From NCBI RefSeq assembly GCF_003258595.1, contig NZ_QHHQ01000003.1, positions 62,001-126,000 on the forward strand: a stretch of DNA of 64,000 nucleotides. Direction: 5' to 3'. Position numbers and translations under genes: made by a program. The notes beneath the pieces were generated by a model. The model searched no databases. It worked only from the letters and a program-made list of their open reading frames with translations, and was not told the origin of the DNA. Source of the stretch: Acuticoccus sediminis. GTDB lineage: Bacteria; Pseudomonadota; Alphaproteobacteria; Rhizobiales; Amorphaceae. Positions 1 through 9,471 of the stretch are shown piece after piece (the stretch's first letter is position 1; every line of letters starts with the position of its first letter).

Positions 1-220
1 CCCGCGACTGCAGGCCCAGGACGACGAGCGGCGGGGCCTCGGAGAAGACGTTGAAGAATGAGAACGGGGCCGCGTTGACCGCGCCGTTCGGCGCGAGGCT
101 CGTCACCAGCGCGATGGGGCGCGGGATGACGACGCTGCACAGGACCTTGTAGCAGTCCTTCTGCGAGAGGTCGGAGAGGGCGAGGTCGACCCCGCCCTCG
201 AGCGTTCCGCCCGCGCTCAT
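1..220 (-). CDS. Flavin reductase-like (FMN-binding split barrel) protein, N-terminal part
   Basis: Only the first 73 codons are in the window; the gene runs off the left edge. The protein starts MSAGGTLEGG and carries the segment SVVIPRPIALVTSLAPNG followed by NAAPFSFFNVFSEAPPL. This is the flavin-binding opening of the flavin reductase-like domain (PF01613 type), which holds FMN and either reduces free flavin with NAD(P)H or acts as a small FMN oxidoreductase. Its ATG (218-220) overlaps the TGA of the carbamoylase gene upstream in an ATGA junction, so the two are translationally coupled. It is the last visible gene of an operon that starts with the amino acid binding protein at 4324. The substrate is unknown; the context suggests catabolism of the imported compound. 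Confidence 0.8.
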   Translation of the reverse strand, partial: MSAGGTLEGGVDLALSDLSQKDCYKVLCSVVIPRPIALVTSLAPNGAVNAAPFSFFNVFSEAPPLVVLGLQSR

Positions 221-1146
221 ACCGACGGCGGCTCGACGCCGGTCTGGCTGGTGATCAGCCCGTAGTGCTCGATCCGGCGGTGGCGCTTGAAGTCGAAGAT
301 CGTCTCCTTGCCGAAGCGCGTCGCGTCGAGGTCGCAGGGGTGGACGATCAGCTCGTCGCCCTCGGTCTTCGTCTCGGCGACGACCTTGCCGTTCGGGTCG
401 ACGATCACGGTGCCGCCCATCAGGTGGTGCCCGTCCTCGTCACCGGCCTTCGCCACGGCGATGACCCAGGTCGAGTTCTGGTAGGCGCCCGCCTGCAGCG
501 AGAGCTTGTGGTGGAACAGCCGGTCCTCGATGCCCTCGTCGGACTTCTGGCTGTTCACAGACGGCGTGTTGAAGCCGAGCATCACCATTTCGACGCCCTG
601 GAGGCCCATCACGCGGTAGGTTTCGGGCCAGCGGCGGTCGTTGCAGATGCACATGCCCATGAGCCCGCCCAGCGCGTGCCACACGGGAAAGCCGAGGTCG
701 CCCGGCTCGAAGTAGCGCTTCTCGAGGTGCTGGAACGCCCGCTTCTCGTCGAACTCGGAGTGACCTGGGAGGTGGATCTTGCGGTACTTGCCGACGATCG
801 CGCCCGCCTTGTCGGTCAGGATCGAGGTGTTGAAGTGGTGTCCGTCCGGCGTCTTCTCGGCGTAGCCGAAGGAGATCGCGACGCCGAGTTCGCGGGCGCG
901 GTCGAACAGCGGCTTCGTCGCCGCGTTCGGCATCACGCTCTCGAACCAGGTGTCGATCTCCGCCGGGTCGGTCATGTACCAGCGGGGGAAGAAGGTCGTC
1001 AGCGCGAGCTCGGGGAACACGACGAGATCGCAGCCCTTGGCCGCCGCATCGTCGAGCAGCGCGATCATGCGGGCCACGACCTCCTGCCGCCCTTCGGCTT
1101 TCTGGATGGGTCCGAGCTGTGCGGCTCCGACGGTGAGGGTACGCAT
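217..1146 (-). CDS. N-carbamoyl-D-amino acid hydrolase (D-carbamoylase), nitrilase superfamily
   Basis: 309 residues, the usual length for Agrobacterium-type D-carbamoylases (about 304). The enzyme splits N-carbamoyl-D-amino acids into D-amino acid, CO2 and ammonia, the second step of hydantoin breakdown. The nitrilase triad is visible: Glu46 in VVFPELALTTFFPRW, Lys123 in GKYRKIHLPGH and Cys168 in MGMCICNDRRWPET. The stretches FQHLEKRYFEPGDLGFPV and NDRRWPETYRVMGLQG are hallmarks of this subfamily and separate it from beta-ureidopropionase and amidases. The protein has no signal peptide and should be cytoplasmic. It lies directly behind two ABC permease genes and overlaps the flavin reductase gene by 4 bases. 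No hydantoinase gene is in the window. The exact substrate is inferred from family likeness only. Confidence 0.9.
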   Translation of the reverse strand: MRTLTVGAAQLGPIQKAEGRQEVVARMIALLDDAAAKGCDLVVFPELALTTFFPRWYMTDPAEIDTWFESVMPNAATKPLFDRARELGVAISFGYAEKTPDGHHFNTSILTDKAGAIVGKYRKIHLPGHSEFDEKRAFQHLEKRYFEPGDLGFPVWHALGGLMGMCICNDRRWPETYRVMGLQGVEMVMLGFNTPSVNSQKSDEGIEDRLFHHKLSLQAGAYQNSTWVIAVAKAGDEDGHHLMGGTVIVDPNGKVVAETKTEGDELIVHPCDLDATRFGKETIFDFKRHRRIEHYGLITSQTGVEPPSV

Positions 1147-1170
1147 GGAAGTCTCCTTAAGACGCGCGGG

Positions 1171-1836
1171 TCATCCTGCGACGCGGCGTTCGAGGCGGCT
1201 GAGAAGCCGCACCACCGGCCACAGGAGGACGAGGTAGAAGGCTGCCGCCAGCACCAGCGGCGAGGCATTGAAGGTAATAGACCGTGCCATGTCGGCTGAG
1301 TAGAGGAGCTCGGGCAGAGCCACCACGCTGGCGAGCGAGGTCAGCTTCACCACCTCGATCGTGTTCGAGAGGAGGTCCGGCAAAACGTTGCGCACCGCCT
1401 GCGGGATGATGACGTAGAGGTTCGTCTGGAACGCCGTCAGTCCTGTGGAGCGTGCCGCTTCCCGCTGCCCCGCGCCGATGCTCTCGATCCCGGCCCGGTA
1501 GATCTCGCCGTAGAAGGCCGAGTTGTTGAGGAGGAACGCCAGCGTCACCGACTGGAACGGCGTCAGGCTGATCCCCGCGAACGGGAGGCCGCTGTGGATG
1601 AAGATGAGGAGCACCAGCGGCGGCACGGCCCGGAAGAGGTCGACGTAGGGCACCATCATGATGCGCAGCCAGCGGCGGTGGCTGGTGGCGCACAGCGCCG
1701 CGACCAGCCCGGCGACGAGCCCCACCGGAACGACGATCGCGCACACCTTCAGCGTCATGACGAGCCCCTTCAGCAGGAGCGGGAACGTCTTCGTCATGAT
1801 CGCGACGTTGAAGAACTGGTCGAGCAGCTGGTCCAT
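1171..1836 (-). CDS. Polar amino acid ABC transporter permease
   Basis: 221 residues from the ATG at 1834-1836, which has GGAG seven bases upstream; an open frame continues upstream to 1950 but overlaps the previous permease and has no such site. The protein begins MDQLLDQFFNVAIMTKTF and has about five membrane segments. The cytoplasmic loop EAARSTGLTAFQTNLYVIIP carries the EAA signature that docks on the ATPase. Length and loop match the HisM/GlnP family of inner-membrane permeases for polar amino acids. It probably forms a heterodimer with the permease encoded just upstream. Confidence 0.9.
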   Translation of the reverse strand: MDQLLDQFFNVAIMTKTFPLLLKGLVMTLKVCAIVVPVGLVAGLVAALCATSHRRWLRIMMVPYVDLFRAVPPLVLLIFIHSGLPFAGISLTPFQSVTLAFLLNNSAFYGEIYRAGIESIGAGQREAARSTGLTAFQTNLYVIIPQAVRNVLPDLLSNTIEVVKLTSLASVVALPELLYSADMARSITFNASPLVLAAAFYLVLLWPVVRLLSRLERRVAG

Positions 1837-1930
1837 CAGCGGCGCTCCGTCCTGGCTGGCCGGCCGATGACGGCGACGTCGCGCACGGGCGGAGCCGGCG
1901 TCGGCGCGCGCTTGGGTTCGGCGGGGTGCA

Positions 1931-2620
1931 TCAGGCGCGCTTCCAGGCAAAGCGCGTCTCCAGCCAGCGGCCGAAGATCACGACGGGGATGAAGAGGACG
2001 AGGTAGGCGACCGCGCCCATCATCAGCGGCGTGGCGTTGCCGGCGAACGACGTCGCCGTCGTCGCCTGGTTGAGGATCTCCGGCACGCCGATCACGGTGC
2101 CGAGCGCGGTGTTCTTGGTGATGGCGATGGTGCGGTTGGTGAGCGGCGGGATGGTGATCCGCGCCGCCTGGGGCATCACCACCCAGACGAGGGTCTGCGT
2201 GAAGCCGAGGCCGGTGGAGCGCGCCGCCTCCCACTGGCCCTTCGGCGTCGCGGTGATGCCGGCCCAGAAGATCTCCTCCGCGAACGCCGCCAGCACGAAC
2301 ATCAGGACGAGCCAGAGCACCACGAAGTTCGGCAGCGAGACCCCGACGTTGGGGAGGCCGAAGTAGACGACGAGGATCAGCACCAGCGGCGGCAGCGCCC
2401 GCATCATGTCCACGAAGACGACGATGACGACGTTCAGCGCACGGATGCGGTAGGCGCGCACCAGGGCGAGGGCGAGGCCGAGGAGGATCCCGGTGATCAC
2501 CACGAGGACGGCGCATTCGAGGGTCACGACGACGCCCTTGGCGATCGACGGCAGGTACTTCTCGATGACGGAGGATTTGAAGAACGTGTCGAGGAAGATC
2601 GACCAGCGGTCAGGGGGCAT
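1931..2620 (-). CDS. Polar amino acid ABC transporter permease
   Basis: 229 residues, five or six hydrophobic segments, with the EAA loop EAARSTGLGFTQTLVWVVMP facing the ATPase. It is clearly a paralogue of the next gene (1171-1836): both have an R-A-L/V-P-P-L-V-L turn before the third membrane segment and the same RSTGL core. Together they should make the two-permease pore of a His/Glu/Arg-type ABC importer. It starts 15 bases after the ATPase stop. The substrate cannot be read from the permease; the linked D-carbamoylase suggests an amino acid derivative such as a carbamoyl amino acid or hydantoin. Confidence 0.9.
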   Translation of the reverse strand: MPPDRWSIFLDTFFKSSVIEKYLPSIAKGVVVTLECAVLVVITGILLGLALALVRAYRIRALNVVIVVFVDMMRALPPLVLILVVYFGLPNVGVSLPNFVVLWLVLMFVLAAFAEEIFWAGITATPKGQWEAARSTGLGFTQTLVWVVMPQAARITIPPLTNRTIAITKNTALGTVIGVPEILNQATTATSFAGNATPLMMGAVAYLVLFIPVVIFGRWLETRFAWKRA

Positions 2621-2635
2621 GGGTCCGGCCTGACG

Positions 2636-3379
2636 TCAGTTGAGGACGCGGGAGAGGAAGGCGCGGGTGCGCTCGTGCGTCGGCGCCCCGAAGATCTGGC
2701 TCGGCGGGCCCTGCTCGACGATCACCCCGCCGTCCATGAAGACGACACGGTCGGCGGCCTCCTGGGCGAAGCGCATCTCGTGGCTGACGACGAGCATCGT
2801 CATGCCGTCGGCCTTGAGGTCGCGCATCACGGCCAGCACCGAGCCGACCAGCTCGGGGTCGAGCGCGGAGGTCGGCTCGTCGAACAGCATCACCTCCGGC
2901 TTCAGGGCGAGGGCGCGGGCGATGGCGACGCGCTGCTGCTGCCCGCCGGAGAGGGCGTTGGGGTGGTGCCCGGCGCGATCGCCGAGGCCGACCCGGGCGA
3001 GCGCCGCGTCCGCCTCGGCCCGCGCCTGGTCGCGCGGCAACTTCAGCACCTTGCGCAGCGCCAGCATGACGTTCCCGCGCGCGGTCATGTGCGGGTAGAG
3101 GTTGAACGACTGGAACACCATGCCGATGCGCCGGCGCATCGCGTTGATGTCGACCTTGGGCGCCAGCAGCTCCTGGCCGGCGAAGCGGATGGAGCCGTCC
3201 GTCGGCTCCTCCAGGCGGTTGCAGCAGCGCAGCAGCGTCGACTTGCCGGAGCCGGAGGGGCCGATCACGAAGACCAGCTCCTGCGGGCGGACGGCGAGGT
3301 CGATCCCCTTCAGGACCTCGGTCGAGCCGAAGCGCTTGGTGAGGCCGCGCACATCGAGAATGGGCTGTTGGGTCGCCAC
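2636..3379 (-). CDS. Amino acid ABC transporter ATP-binding protein
   Basis: 247 residues from the GTG at 3377-3379, which has GGGAT about eight bases upstream; a GTG at 3427 would add 16 residues that look non-coding. Motifs in order: Walker [11 protein letters not shown]-loop [12 protein letters not shown], signature LSGGQQQR, Walker [13 protein letters not shown] and switch His in VVSHEM. It is a standard GlnQ/HisP-type ATPase that powers uptake through the two permeases encoded downstream. Gene order from the promoter is binding protein, ATPase, permease, permease, carbamoylase, flavin reductase. Confidence 0.92.
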   Translation of the reverse strand: MATQQPILDVRGLTKRFGSTEVLKGIDLAVRPQELVFVIGPSGSGKSTLLRCCNRLEEPTDGSIRFAGQELLAPKVDINAMRRRIGMVFQSFNLYPHMTARGNVMLALRKVLKLPRDQARAEADAALARVGLGDRAGHHPNALSGGQQQRVAIARALALKPEVMLFDEPTSALDPELVGSVLAVMRDLKADGMTMLVVSHEMRFAQEAADRVVFMDGGVIVEQGPPSQIFGAPTHERTRAFLSRVLN

Positions 3380-3487
3380 CGGACTATCCCGTACTGACTG
3401 AAGAATGGCCGGGACGGGCCCGGCCACGGGAGCGCCCGTCGCCGGGCGCCGCGCATGATGCCCGCCAGCGGCGGGCGCTCACGCTCG

Positions 3488-4324
3488 TCAGGAGCACTGC
3501 AGCTCGTGCTCGGTCGCGTCGTAGTTCGGCATGTCTGGGATGCCGACGCCGGGATAGATCGTCGCCGTCGCCGAGTCCGCGGCCGGGGCGTAGCCGAACC
3601 ACTTCTCGTGCAGCTCGGCGAGGGTGCCGCTCTTCTTCAGGCACTCGACCGCCATGTCGAGCTTGGCGCGCAGCTCCGTGTTGTCGAGCCGCAGCGGGAT
3701 CGAGAACACCTTGCCGGTGGAATAGAGGTACGACAGCTCAAGCTGCGGGTTCTGCTTCACCGCCCAGGCGGAGTTGGTGTTGCCGGCGACGTTCGCGAAC
3801 GCGCGGCCCGACATCACCGCCTGCAGCGCGTCGAGGTTGGTGCCGTAGGACTCCACCGTCCAGCCGATCTCGTCGGCGATGCCGCGCGCCCACTCGTCGT
3901 AGGCCGAGCCCTTGTTGACGGCGATCACCTTGTCCTTGAACTCCTTCAGGTCGGTGATCTTCGGCGCGCCCTTTTTCGTGACGAACTGGAAGTCGGTGTT
4001 GAGGTAGGGCTCGGTGAAGAGCATGTTCTCGGCGCGCTCAGGCGTCACCGTCGTCGGCGCGAGCACGAAGTCGTAGGTGCCTGCCTGCAGACCGGGCAGA
4101 AGGCCGGACCACTGGGTCACGTCGATGTCGACTTCGGTGCCGAGCTCCTCGCCCAGCGCCTTGCCGAGGTCCATGTTGAAGCCCTCGGTCTTGCCGTCGA
4201 GCGTCGGGAAGGCGTGCGGCGCGAACGTGCCGTCGACGCCGGTCTTGAGGCTCTGGGCCGACGCCGCGACCGGCGCGGCGGCGAGGCCGGCCGCGAGCAG
4301 CGTGGCCATCAGGGCAGTTTTCAT
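3488..4324 (-). CDS. Amino acid ABC transporter substrate-binding protein
   Basis: 278 residues with a signal peptide ending near ASA at residue 22 (MKTALMATLLAAGLAAAPVA). The mature protein opens LKTGVDGTFAPHAFPTLDG and continues with EGFNMDLGKALGEELG, the typical start of the family 3 extracellular solute-binding proteins. It should sit in the periplasm and deliver its ligand to the two permeases. Its start has a good ribosome site (AGGAGAAAG). It is the first gene of the operon, so expression of the carbamoylase should follow that of the transporter. Confidence 0.92.
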   Translation of the reverse strand: MKTALMATLLAAGLAAAPVAASAQSLKTGVDGTFAPHAFPTLDGKTEGFNMDLGKALGEELGTEVDIDVTQWSGLLPGLQAGTYDFVLAPTTVTPERAENMLFTEPYLNTDFQFVTKKGAPKITDLKEFKDKVIAVNKGSAYDEWARGIADEIGWTVESYGTNLDALQAVMSGRAFANVAGNTNSAWAVKQNPQLELSYLYSTGKVFSIPLRLDNTELRAKLDMAVECLKKSGTLAELHEKWFGYAPAADSATATIYPGVGIPDMPNYDATEHELQCS

Positions 4325-4638
4325 CGTCTTTCTCCTCTCCCGTGGGCCCCGGCGACGTGCGCGCCAGGGGGCCGCGCGGTGAGGGCGGCAGCGTCAGGCA
4401 CGAGGTCCGGAACCGGTCCGCCCACGCTGATGCATTTTGCGTGCCGATGGAATGCCAAGAGGGCGCCGAGCCGCGTGCAATCCGCGATCCGGCGGAGACA
4501 CCATTGGGAGATGCAGGGAGGGGGAGGCGGCGCCGCGGGGCTCGGGCTTCACCAAGGAACAGGCGGAGGGATCCGCCGTGCCTGTGGCGGCGCGGCGGGA
4601 CCGTGGGTCCGGTGCGGGGAGGCTCAGGGGGTTGCCGG
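4325..4638. promoter_or_regulatory. Upstream region of the amino acid transporter operon
   Basis: About 310 bases without a convincing gene lie between the binding-protein start (minus strand) and the purN stop. The promoter of the minus-strand ABC/carbamoylase operon must be here. A short hairpin, GGCGGA-GGGA-TCCGCC, lies near 4563-4578. No known riboswitch pattern was recognised, and no clear -35/-10 pair could be picked with confidence. Confidence 0.4.
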
Positions 4639-5235
4639 CTACCCGGCGAGATAGGCGGCCAGCGCCGCGGGGTAGAGCTTGTGCTCCTCGACGAGGACGC
4701 GCTGGGCGAGCGTGTCCGGGGTGTCGTCCGGCCGGACCGGGACGCGCGCCTGGGCGAGCGCCGGCCCGTCGTCGAGCTCCGGCGTGACGAGGTGGACGGT
4801 GACGCCATGCTCGGCGACGCCGTCGGCGAGCGCCCGGGCGTGGGTGTCGAGGCCGCGGTAGGCCGGCAGCAGCGACGGGTGGATGTTCAGCATCCGGCCC
4901 TCCCACCGCTCCACGAAGGGGCGGCCGAGGATGCGCATGAAGCCGGCGAGGCAGATGAGCTGTGCGCCCGCCTCGTGCACCTTCGCCTCGAGCGCGCTGT
5001 CGAAGGCGTCGCGGCTGTCGTAGTCGCGCCGCGCGACGGCGGCGGTGGCGATCCCCTTCGCCCGCGCGAGGTCGAGGCCCTTGGCGTCCACCTTGTCGGA
5101 GAGGACGAGGACGATGCGGGCCGGGTAGGCCGGATCCTCCGCCGCCTCGGCGAGCGCGGCGAAGTTGCTGCCCCGCCCCGACAGGAAGACGGCGATGGGA
5201 ACGCGGCCGTCCGCGTCCCTCACGAAATCAGGCAT
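4639..5235 (-). CDS. purN: Phosphoribosylglycinamide formyltransferase
   Basis: 198 residues. PurN transfers a formyl group from 10-formyl-tetrahydrofolate to GAR in de novo purine synthesis. Seen in order: the phosphate loop [12 protein letters not shown] near residue 17, the catalytic block [18 protein letters not shown] with the conserved Asn and His, and the [15 protein letters not shown] segment with the catalytic Asp. Its ATG (5233-5235) lies inside the end of purM, a 16-base overlap, so the two are expressed as one unit. The family usually has 190-220 residues. Confidence 0.95.
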   Translation of the reverse strand: MPDFVRDADGRVPIAVFLSGRGSNFAALAEAAEDPAYPARIVLVLSDKVDAKGLDLARAKGIATAAVARRDYDSRDAFDSALEAKVHEAGAQLICLAGFMRILGRPFVERWEGRMLNIHPSLLPAYRGLDTHARALADGVAEHGVTVHLVTPELDDGPALAQARVPVRPDDTPDTLAQRVLVEEHKLYPAALAAYLAG

Positions 5236-6254
5236 TGCGGTCCGTCGCCCTCGCGCTCGACCACGGTGCCGACCCGCACGGCCGTCTCGCCGGCGGCCTC
5301 GAGATCGGCGACGACGGCGTCCGCGGCCTCGGCGGCGACCGCCATGACGAGGCCGGTGCCGCAGTTGAAGGTCGCTTCCATCTCCGCCGGCGAGAGGTCG
5401 CCCTGCTCGGAAAGGAATGCCATCAGCTTGCTCGGCGGAAGGAGGTCGCGCTCGATCGCCGCGCACTGGTCGTCGGCCAGCATGCGCGGCACGTTGCCGG
5501 TGATGCCGCCGCCGGTGATGTGGGCGATGCCGTGGACCGGATGCGCCGCGACGGCGGCCAGCACGGGCTTCACGTAGATGCGGGTCGGCGTCATCAGCGC
5601 CTCGCCGAGGGTGACGTCCTCGAACGGGGCGGAGAGGTCCCAGTTGCGGTCGGCCGCGAGCCGGCGGATCAGCGAGTAGCCGTTGGAGTGCGCGCCGGAG
5701 GAGGCGAGGGCGATGAGCGCGTCCCCCACCGCCACGTCCTTCGGCAGCACGCGGTTGCGCGGCACGGCGCCGACCACGAAGCCGGCGAGGTCGTAGTCGC
5801 CCCGGGCGTAGTGGCCCGGCATCTCCGCCGTCTCCCCGCCGACGAGGGCGCAGCCGGCCTGGCGGCAACCCTCGGCGATGCCCTCGACGACCTCCGCCGC
5901 GGCGGCGACCTCGAGCTTGCCGGTGGCGTAGTAGTCGAGGAAGAGGAGCGGCTCGGCGCCCTGGGCGAGCACGTCGTTGACGCACATCGCGACGAGGTCG
6001 ATGCCGACCCCGCGGTGCATGCCGAGCTCCACCGCGAGGCGGAGCTTGGTGCCGACACCGTCGGTCGATGCGACGAGCAGCGAGTCGGCGTGGCCGGCGG
6101 CTGCAAGGTCGAACAGCCCGGCGAATCCGCCGAGCGAAGGTGTGCATCCGGGCCGGGCCGTCGAAGCGGCGGCCGGCTTGATGCGCTCGACGAGCGAATC
6201 GCCGGCCTCGACGTTCACGCCGGCGGCGGCGTAGCGTGCGCGGGGGTCTTCCAT
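5220..6254 (-). CDS. purM: Phosphoribosylformylglycinamidine cyclo-ligase (AIR synthetase)
   Basis: 344 residues from the ATG at 6252-6254 ([19 protein letters not shown]). The open frame reaches 6332, but this ATG gives the standard PurM start Y-x-x-A-G-V-x. It makes aminoimidazole ribonucleotide from FGAM with ATP. Family motifs include [16 protein letters not shown], the [18 protein letters not shown] segment, GGETAEMPG and AHITGGGI. It overlaps purN, the usual alphaproteobacterial purM-purN pair. The promoter must lie in the 236 bases shared with divergent hdaA. Confidence 0.95.
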   Translation of the reverse strand: MEDPRARYAAAGVNVEAGDSLVERIKPAAASTARPGCTPSLGGFAGLFDLAAAGHADSLLVASTDGVGTKLRLAVELGMHRGVGIDLVAMCVNDVLAQGAEPLLFLDYYATGKLEVAAAAEVVEGIAEGCRQAGCALVGGETAEMPGHYARGDYDLAGFVVGAVPRNRVLPKDVAVGDALIALASSGAHSNGYSLIRRLAADRNWDLSAPFEDVTLGEALMTPTRIYVKPVLAAVAAHPVHGIAHITGGGITGNVPRMLADDQCAAIERDLLPPSKLMAFLSEQGDLSPAEMEATFNCGTGLVMAVAAEAADAVVADLEAAGETAVRVGTVVEREGDGPQCLIS

Positions 6255-6490
6255 CGATGCCTTCCGAAATCTCGCCTGCGACCTGCCACGGTTCGGGGTC
6301 GAGGGAAAGGGCGAACGGGCCAAGTGCCGCACAGGTTGTCAACAGGCAATCTGCAAAACCATGTTGAAAGCGGTGAGGCGACATGGCGGCGGCCCCCGGA
6401 TCGGCGGGGCCTCGCTAGGGTGGCGTCGGCCGGGGCGGTTCCGCCGGGACGGACATGCCGACAAGGACGACGGGTCACGTTGGGGCTTTG

Positions 6491-7153
6491 ATGGAACAGC
6501 TAGCGCTCGACCTTAACAACGGGGAAGTACCGCCCGCGACGATCGTCACGCCGTGCAACGCGGCGGCCTTCGCGCTCGTCGACGAGTGGCCGCGCTGGTC
6601 GCATCCGGTGGCGCTCGTGCGCGGCGGCGAGGGGACGGGCAAGTCGCACCTCGCCCGCGCCTTCGCCGAGCGGACGGGGGCGGCGCACCTCGCCGGGGAG
6701 GCTCTGAGGGCGGGGGACGTGCTGCAGCTCGCGCGCGGGCCCGTGGTGGTCGACGACGCGGACCGGGCGGACGAGCGGGCGCTCTTCCATCTCATCAACG
6801 CCGTGCGGGCCGCCGGGACGACGCTTCTCCTCACCGCGCGTTCGCGGGCCGGGATCGCGCTGCCGGACCTCGCCTCGCGCCTCAACGCCACGCCCGAGAC
6901 GGTGCTGCAGCCGCCAGACGACATCCTGCTGCGGCGTGTCCTGGTGGAGGCGTTCCTCGCCCGCCAGCTCCCGGCCGACCCGGCCGTGGTGACCTTCCTC
7001 ATGGCGCGTGTCGAGCGTACACTGCACGCCGCGGTGCAAATGGTGGAGCGGATCGACAAGGCCGGGCTCGCCGAGCAGAGGGGACCCACGCGGCCACTTG
7101 CTGCACGAGTCTTGAAAACAGGCGGTTCAATCCCCGACGACATTGTGCCATAG
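6491..7153 (+). CDS. hdaA: DnaA-related regulatory ATPase HdaA (RIDA system)
   Basis: 220 residues from the ATG at 6491 ([15 protein letters not shown]). HdaA pairs with the DNA polymerase sliding clamp and drives hydrolysis of DnaA-ATP to prevent re-initiation. The N-terminus holds QLALDL at residues 3-8, which fits the clamp-binding motif of Hda proteins. An AAA+ domain follows: Walker [10 protein letters not shown] (46-54), Walker B VVVDDADR (about 85-92) and a sensor-1 strand LLLTARS. There is no C-terminal DNA-binding domain IV, so it is not DnaA itself. It stands 32 bases before ppk1 and may be co-transcribed with it, an order common in Rhizobiales. Confidence 0.88.
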   Translation: MEQLALDLNNGEVPPATIVTPCNAAAFALVDEWPRWSHPVALVRGGEGTGKSHLARAFAERTGAAHLAGEALRAGDVLQLARGPVVVDDADRADERALFHLINAVRAAGTTLLLTARSRAGIALPDLASRLNATPETVLQPPDDILLRRVLVEAFLARQLPADPAVVTFLMARVERTLHAAVQMVERIDKAGLAEQRGPTRPLAARVLKTGGSIPDDIVP

Positions 7154-7185
7154 CCCCGGCAGCAGCCAAACCGGCGAGGGCGAAC

Positions 7186-9468
7186 ATGGCGATCTCTGAC
7201 ACCGAGGAGGCGTCGCGCACGTCCTCCAAGGCGGGCGCGGTGGCGGCGAACGCCTCCATGCCGGACAAGTCCGACCCGAGGCCCGCGGGGCAGGCTCACG
7301 GACATGGACACGGACATGGGCACGTGCGGCCGCACACCCACAACGTCGACGAGGAGCTGAGGGCGAGCCCCGATCGCTTCACCAACCGCGAGCTGTCCTG
7401 GCTCGGCTTCAACGAGCGCGTGCTCGAGGAAGCGGCGAACACCAGCCACCCGCTGCTCGAGCGGCTGCGCTTCCTGTCGATCTCGGCCAACAATCTCGAC
7501 GAGTTCCTGATGGTGCGCGTCGCCGGCCTCATCGCCCAGCAGCGCGCCGGGGTCGACGCGGTCAGCGACGACGGCCTCACCCCGGGCGGCCAGCTGGCGC
7601 GCATCAACGAGCGCGTCGCCAACCTTCAGGCCGAGCAGCAGCGCCAGTTCAACGAGCTCAAGACCGAGCTCGTCAGGGAGGGGATCGAGATCGTCGGGCC
7701 GGACGACCTCACCGAGCGCGAGCGCGATGACCTCGAGAAGACCTTCCTGACGCATATCTTCCCGGTTCTGACGCCGCTCGCGATCGACCCGGCGCACCCG
7801 TTCCCATTCATCCCCAACCTCAACCTCTCGCTCGCGCTTGTGCTGAGGGCGCCGGAGGGCGAGGCGCGCGTCGCGCTGGTGCGCATCCCGGCCCAGGTGG
7901 AGCGGTTCATCCGCGTCTCCTCGGGCGAGGGCGAGCGGTTCATAATGCTCTCCAACGTGATCCGGCTGCATCTGCACCGGCTCTTCCCGTCGCACGAGAT
8001 CCTCTCCACCGGCTCCTTCCGGGTCATCCGCGACAGCGACCTCGAAATCGAGGAAGAGGCGGAAGACCTGGTGCGCACCTTCGAAAGCGCGCTGAAGCGG
8101 CGGCGCCGGGGGTCGGTGATCCGCCTCGAGATCGAGGCCTCGATGCCGGACGACCTGCGCGCCTTCGTCTGCGAGCGGCTCGGCGTCGACGACAACGCGG
8201 CGATGATCATCGACGGCACGCTGGCGCTGAAGGACCTGTCCCAGCTCGTCTCGCTGGAGCGGCCGGACCTCAAGTTCCAGCCCTATACGCCGCGCTTCCC
8301 CGAGCGCGTGCGCGACGCGGGCGGGGACGTCTTCGCCGCGATCCGCACCAAGGACATGGTGATCCACCATCCGTACGAGTCCTTCGACGTGGTGGTGCAG
8401 TTCGTCAGCCAGGCGGCGGCCGACCCGGACGTGGTCGCGATCAAGCAGACGCTCTACCGCACCTCCAACAACTCGCCGATCGTCGCCGCGCTGATCGCCG
8501 CCGCGGAGGCGGGCAAGTCCGTCACCGCGCTGGTCGAGATCAAGGCGCGCTTCGACGAGGAGGCCAACATCCGCTGGGCGCGCGACCTGGAACGGGCGGG
8601 CGTGCAGGTCGTCTTCGGCTTCCTGGAGCTGAAGACGCACGCCAAGCTGTCCCTGGTGGTGCGGCGCGAGGGCGGCAAGCTCGCCACCTACACCCACATC
8701 GGCACCGGCAACTACCACCCGATCACGGCGAAGATCTACACGGACCTCTCCTTCTTCACCGCCAACCCGGAGATCGGGCAGGACGCGGCGCGGATCTTCA
8801 ACTTCGTCACCGGCTACGCCGAGCCGGCGGAACTCAACCGCCTCGCGGTCTCGCCGATCACGCTGCGCCGGCGAATCCTCGACCATATCGACGCCGAGAT
8901 CGCCCATGCCCGGGCCGGTCGTCCGGGCACGATCTGGATGAAGATGAACTCGCTCGTCGACGCCAAGGTGATCGACAAGCTCTACGACGCGTCCGCGGCG
9001 GGCGTGGAGGTCGATCTGGTGGTGCGCGGCATATGCTGTCTGCGGCCGGGCGTCCCGGGCCTCTCCGAGAATGTGAGGGTGAAATCGATCGTGGGTCGAT
9101 TTCTCGAACACTCTCGGATCTTTTGCTTCGGCAATGGCTCGGCGCTGCCGTCGCGTGATGCGGTGGTTTACATCGGGTCCGCGGACATGATGCCCCGCAA
9201 CCTCGATCGACGTGTGGAAACCCTGGCACCGATCGACAACGACACCGTGCATCAGCAGATTCTCGATCAAATTATGGTAGCGTCCCTGCGCGACAACGAG
9301 CAGAGCTGGATGATCAATCCCGACGGAAGCCACAGCCGCGTCACGGTCGAGGACGACGAGGAGCGTGTGAACGCACATAAGTACTTCATGACCAATCCAT
9401 CGCTGTCCGGCCGGGGCAAGGCGGGCGAATTGCAGAAGCCCAAGGCGCTCGCGCCGTTCCTGGATTGA
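7186..9468 (+). CDS. ppk1: Polyphosphate kinase 1
   Basis: 760 residues from the ATG at 7186. PPK1 reversibly adds the gamma-phosphate of ATP to polyphosphate. The conserved body starts at [20 protein letters not shown] near residue 65, the usual PPK1 N-terminus. The phosphate-accepting His is in [10 protein letters not shown], and the second conserved His is in [14 protein letters not shown]. An extra 60-residue leader holds a His/Gly run (about residues 38-52, [16 protein letters not shown]) that is not part of the known fold; it is encoded by a short repeat of ggacatgg/ggacacgg units (about 7300-7326). The stop is 3 bases before ppx, giving a polyphosphate make-and-break operon. Confidence 0.95.
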   Translation: MAISDTEEASRTSSKAGAVAANASMPDKSDPRPAGQAHGHGHGHGHVRPHTHNVDEELRASPDRFTNRELSWLGFNERVLEEAANTSHPLLERLRFLSISANNLDEFLMVRVAGLIAQQRAGVDAVSDDGLTPGGQLARINERVANLQAEQQRQFNELKTELVREGIEIVGPDDLTERERDDLEKTFLTHIFPVLTPLAIDPAHPFPFIPNLNLSLALVLRAPEGEARVALVRIPAQVERFIRVSSGEGERFIMLSNVIRLHLHRLFPSHEILSTGSFRVIRDSDLEIEEEAEDLVRTFESALKRRRRGSVIRLEIEASMPDDLRAFVCERLGVDDNAAMIIDGTLALKDLSQLVSLERPDLKFQPYTPRFPERVRDAGGDVFAAIRTKDMVIHHPYESFDVVVQFVSQAAADPDVVAIKQTLYRTSNNSPIVAALIAAAEAGKSVTALVEIKARFDEEANIRWARDLERAGVQVVFGFLELKTHAKLSLVVRREGGKLATYTHIGTGNYHPITAKIYTDLSFFTANPEIGQDAARIFNFVTGYAEPAELNRLAVSPITLRRRILDHIDAEIAHARAGRPGTIWMKMNSLVDAKVIDKLYDASAAGVEVDLVVRGICCLRPGVPGLSENVRVKSIVGRFLEHSRIFCFGNGSALPSRDAVVYIGSADMMPRNLDRRVETLAPIDNDTVHQQILDQIMVASLRDNEQSWMINPDGSHSRVTVEDDEERVNAHKYFMTNPSLSGRGKAGELQKPKALAPFLD

Positions 9469-9471
9469 TCG

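Noticed and set aside
217-1146. RutB-like enzyme of pyrimidine breakdown, because a flavin reductase is adjacent
   Set aside because: RutB is an isochorismatase-fold enzyme; this is a nitrilase-fold protein with D-carbamoylase blocks, and no other rut gene is present.
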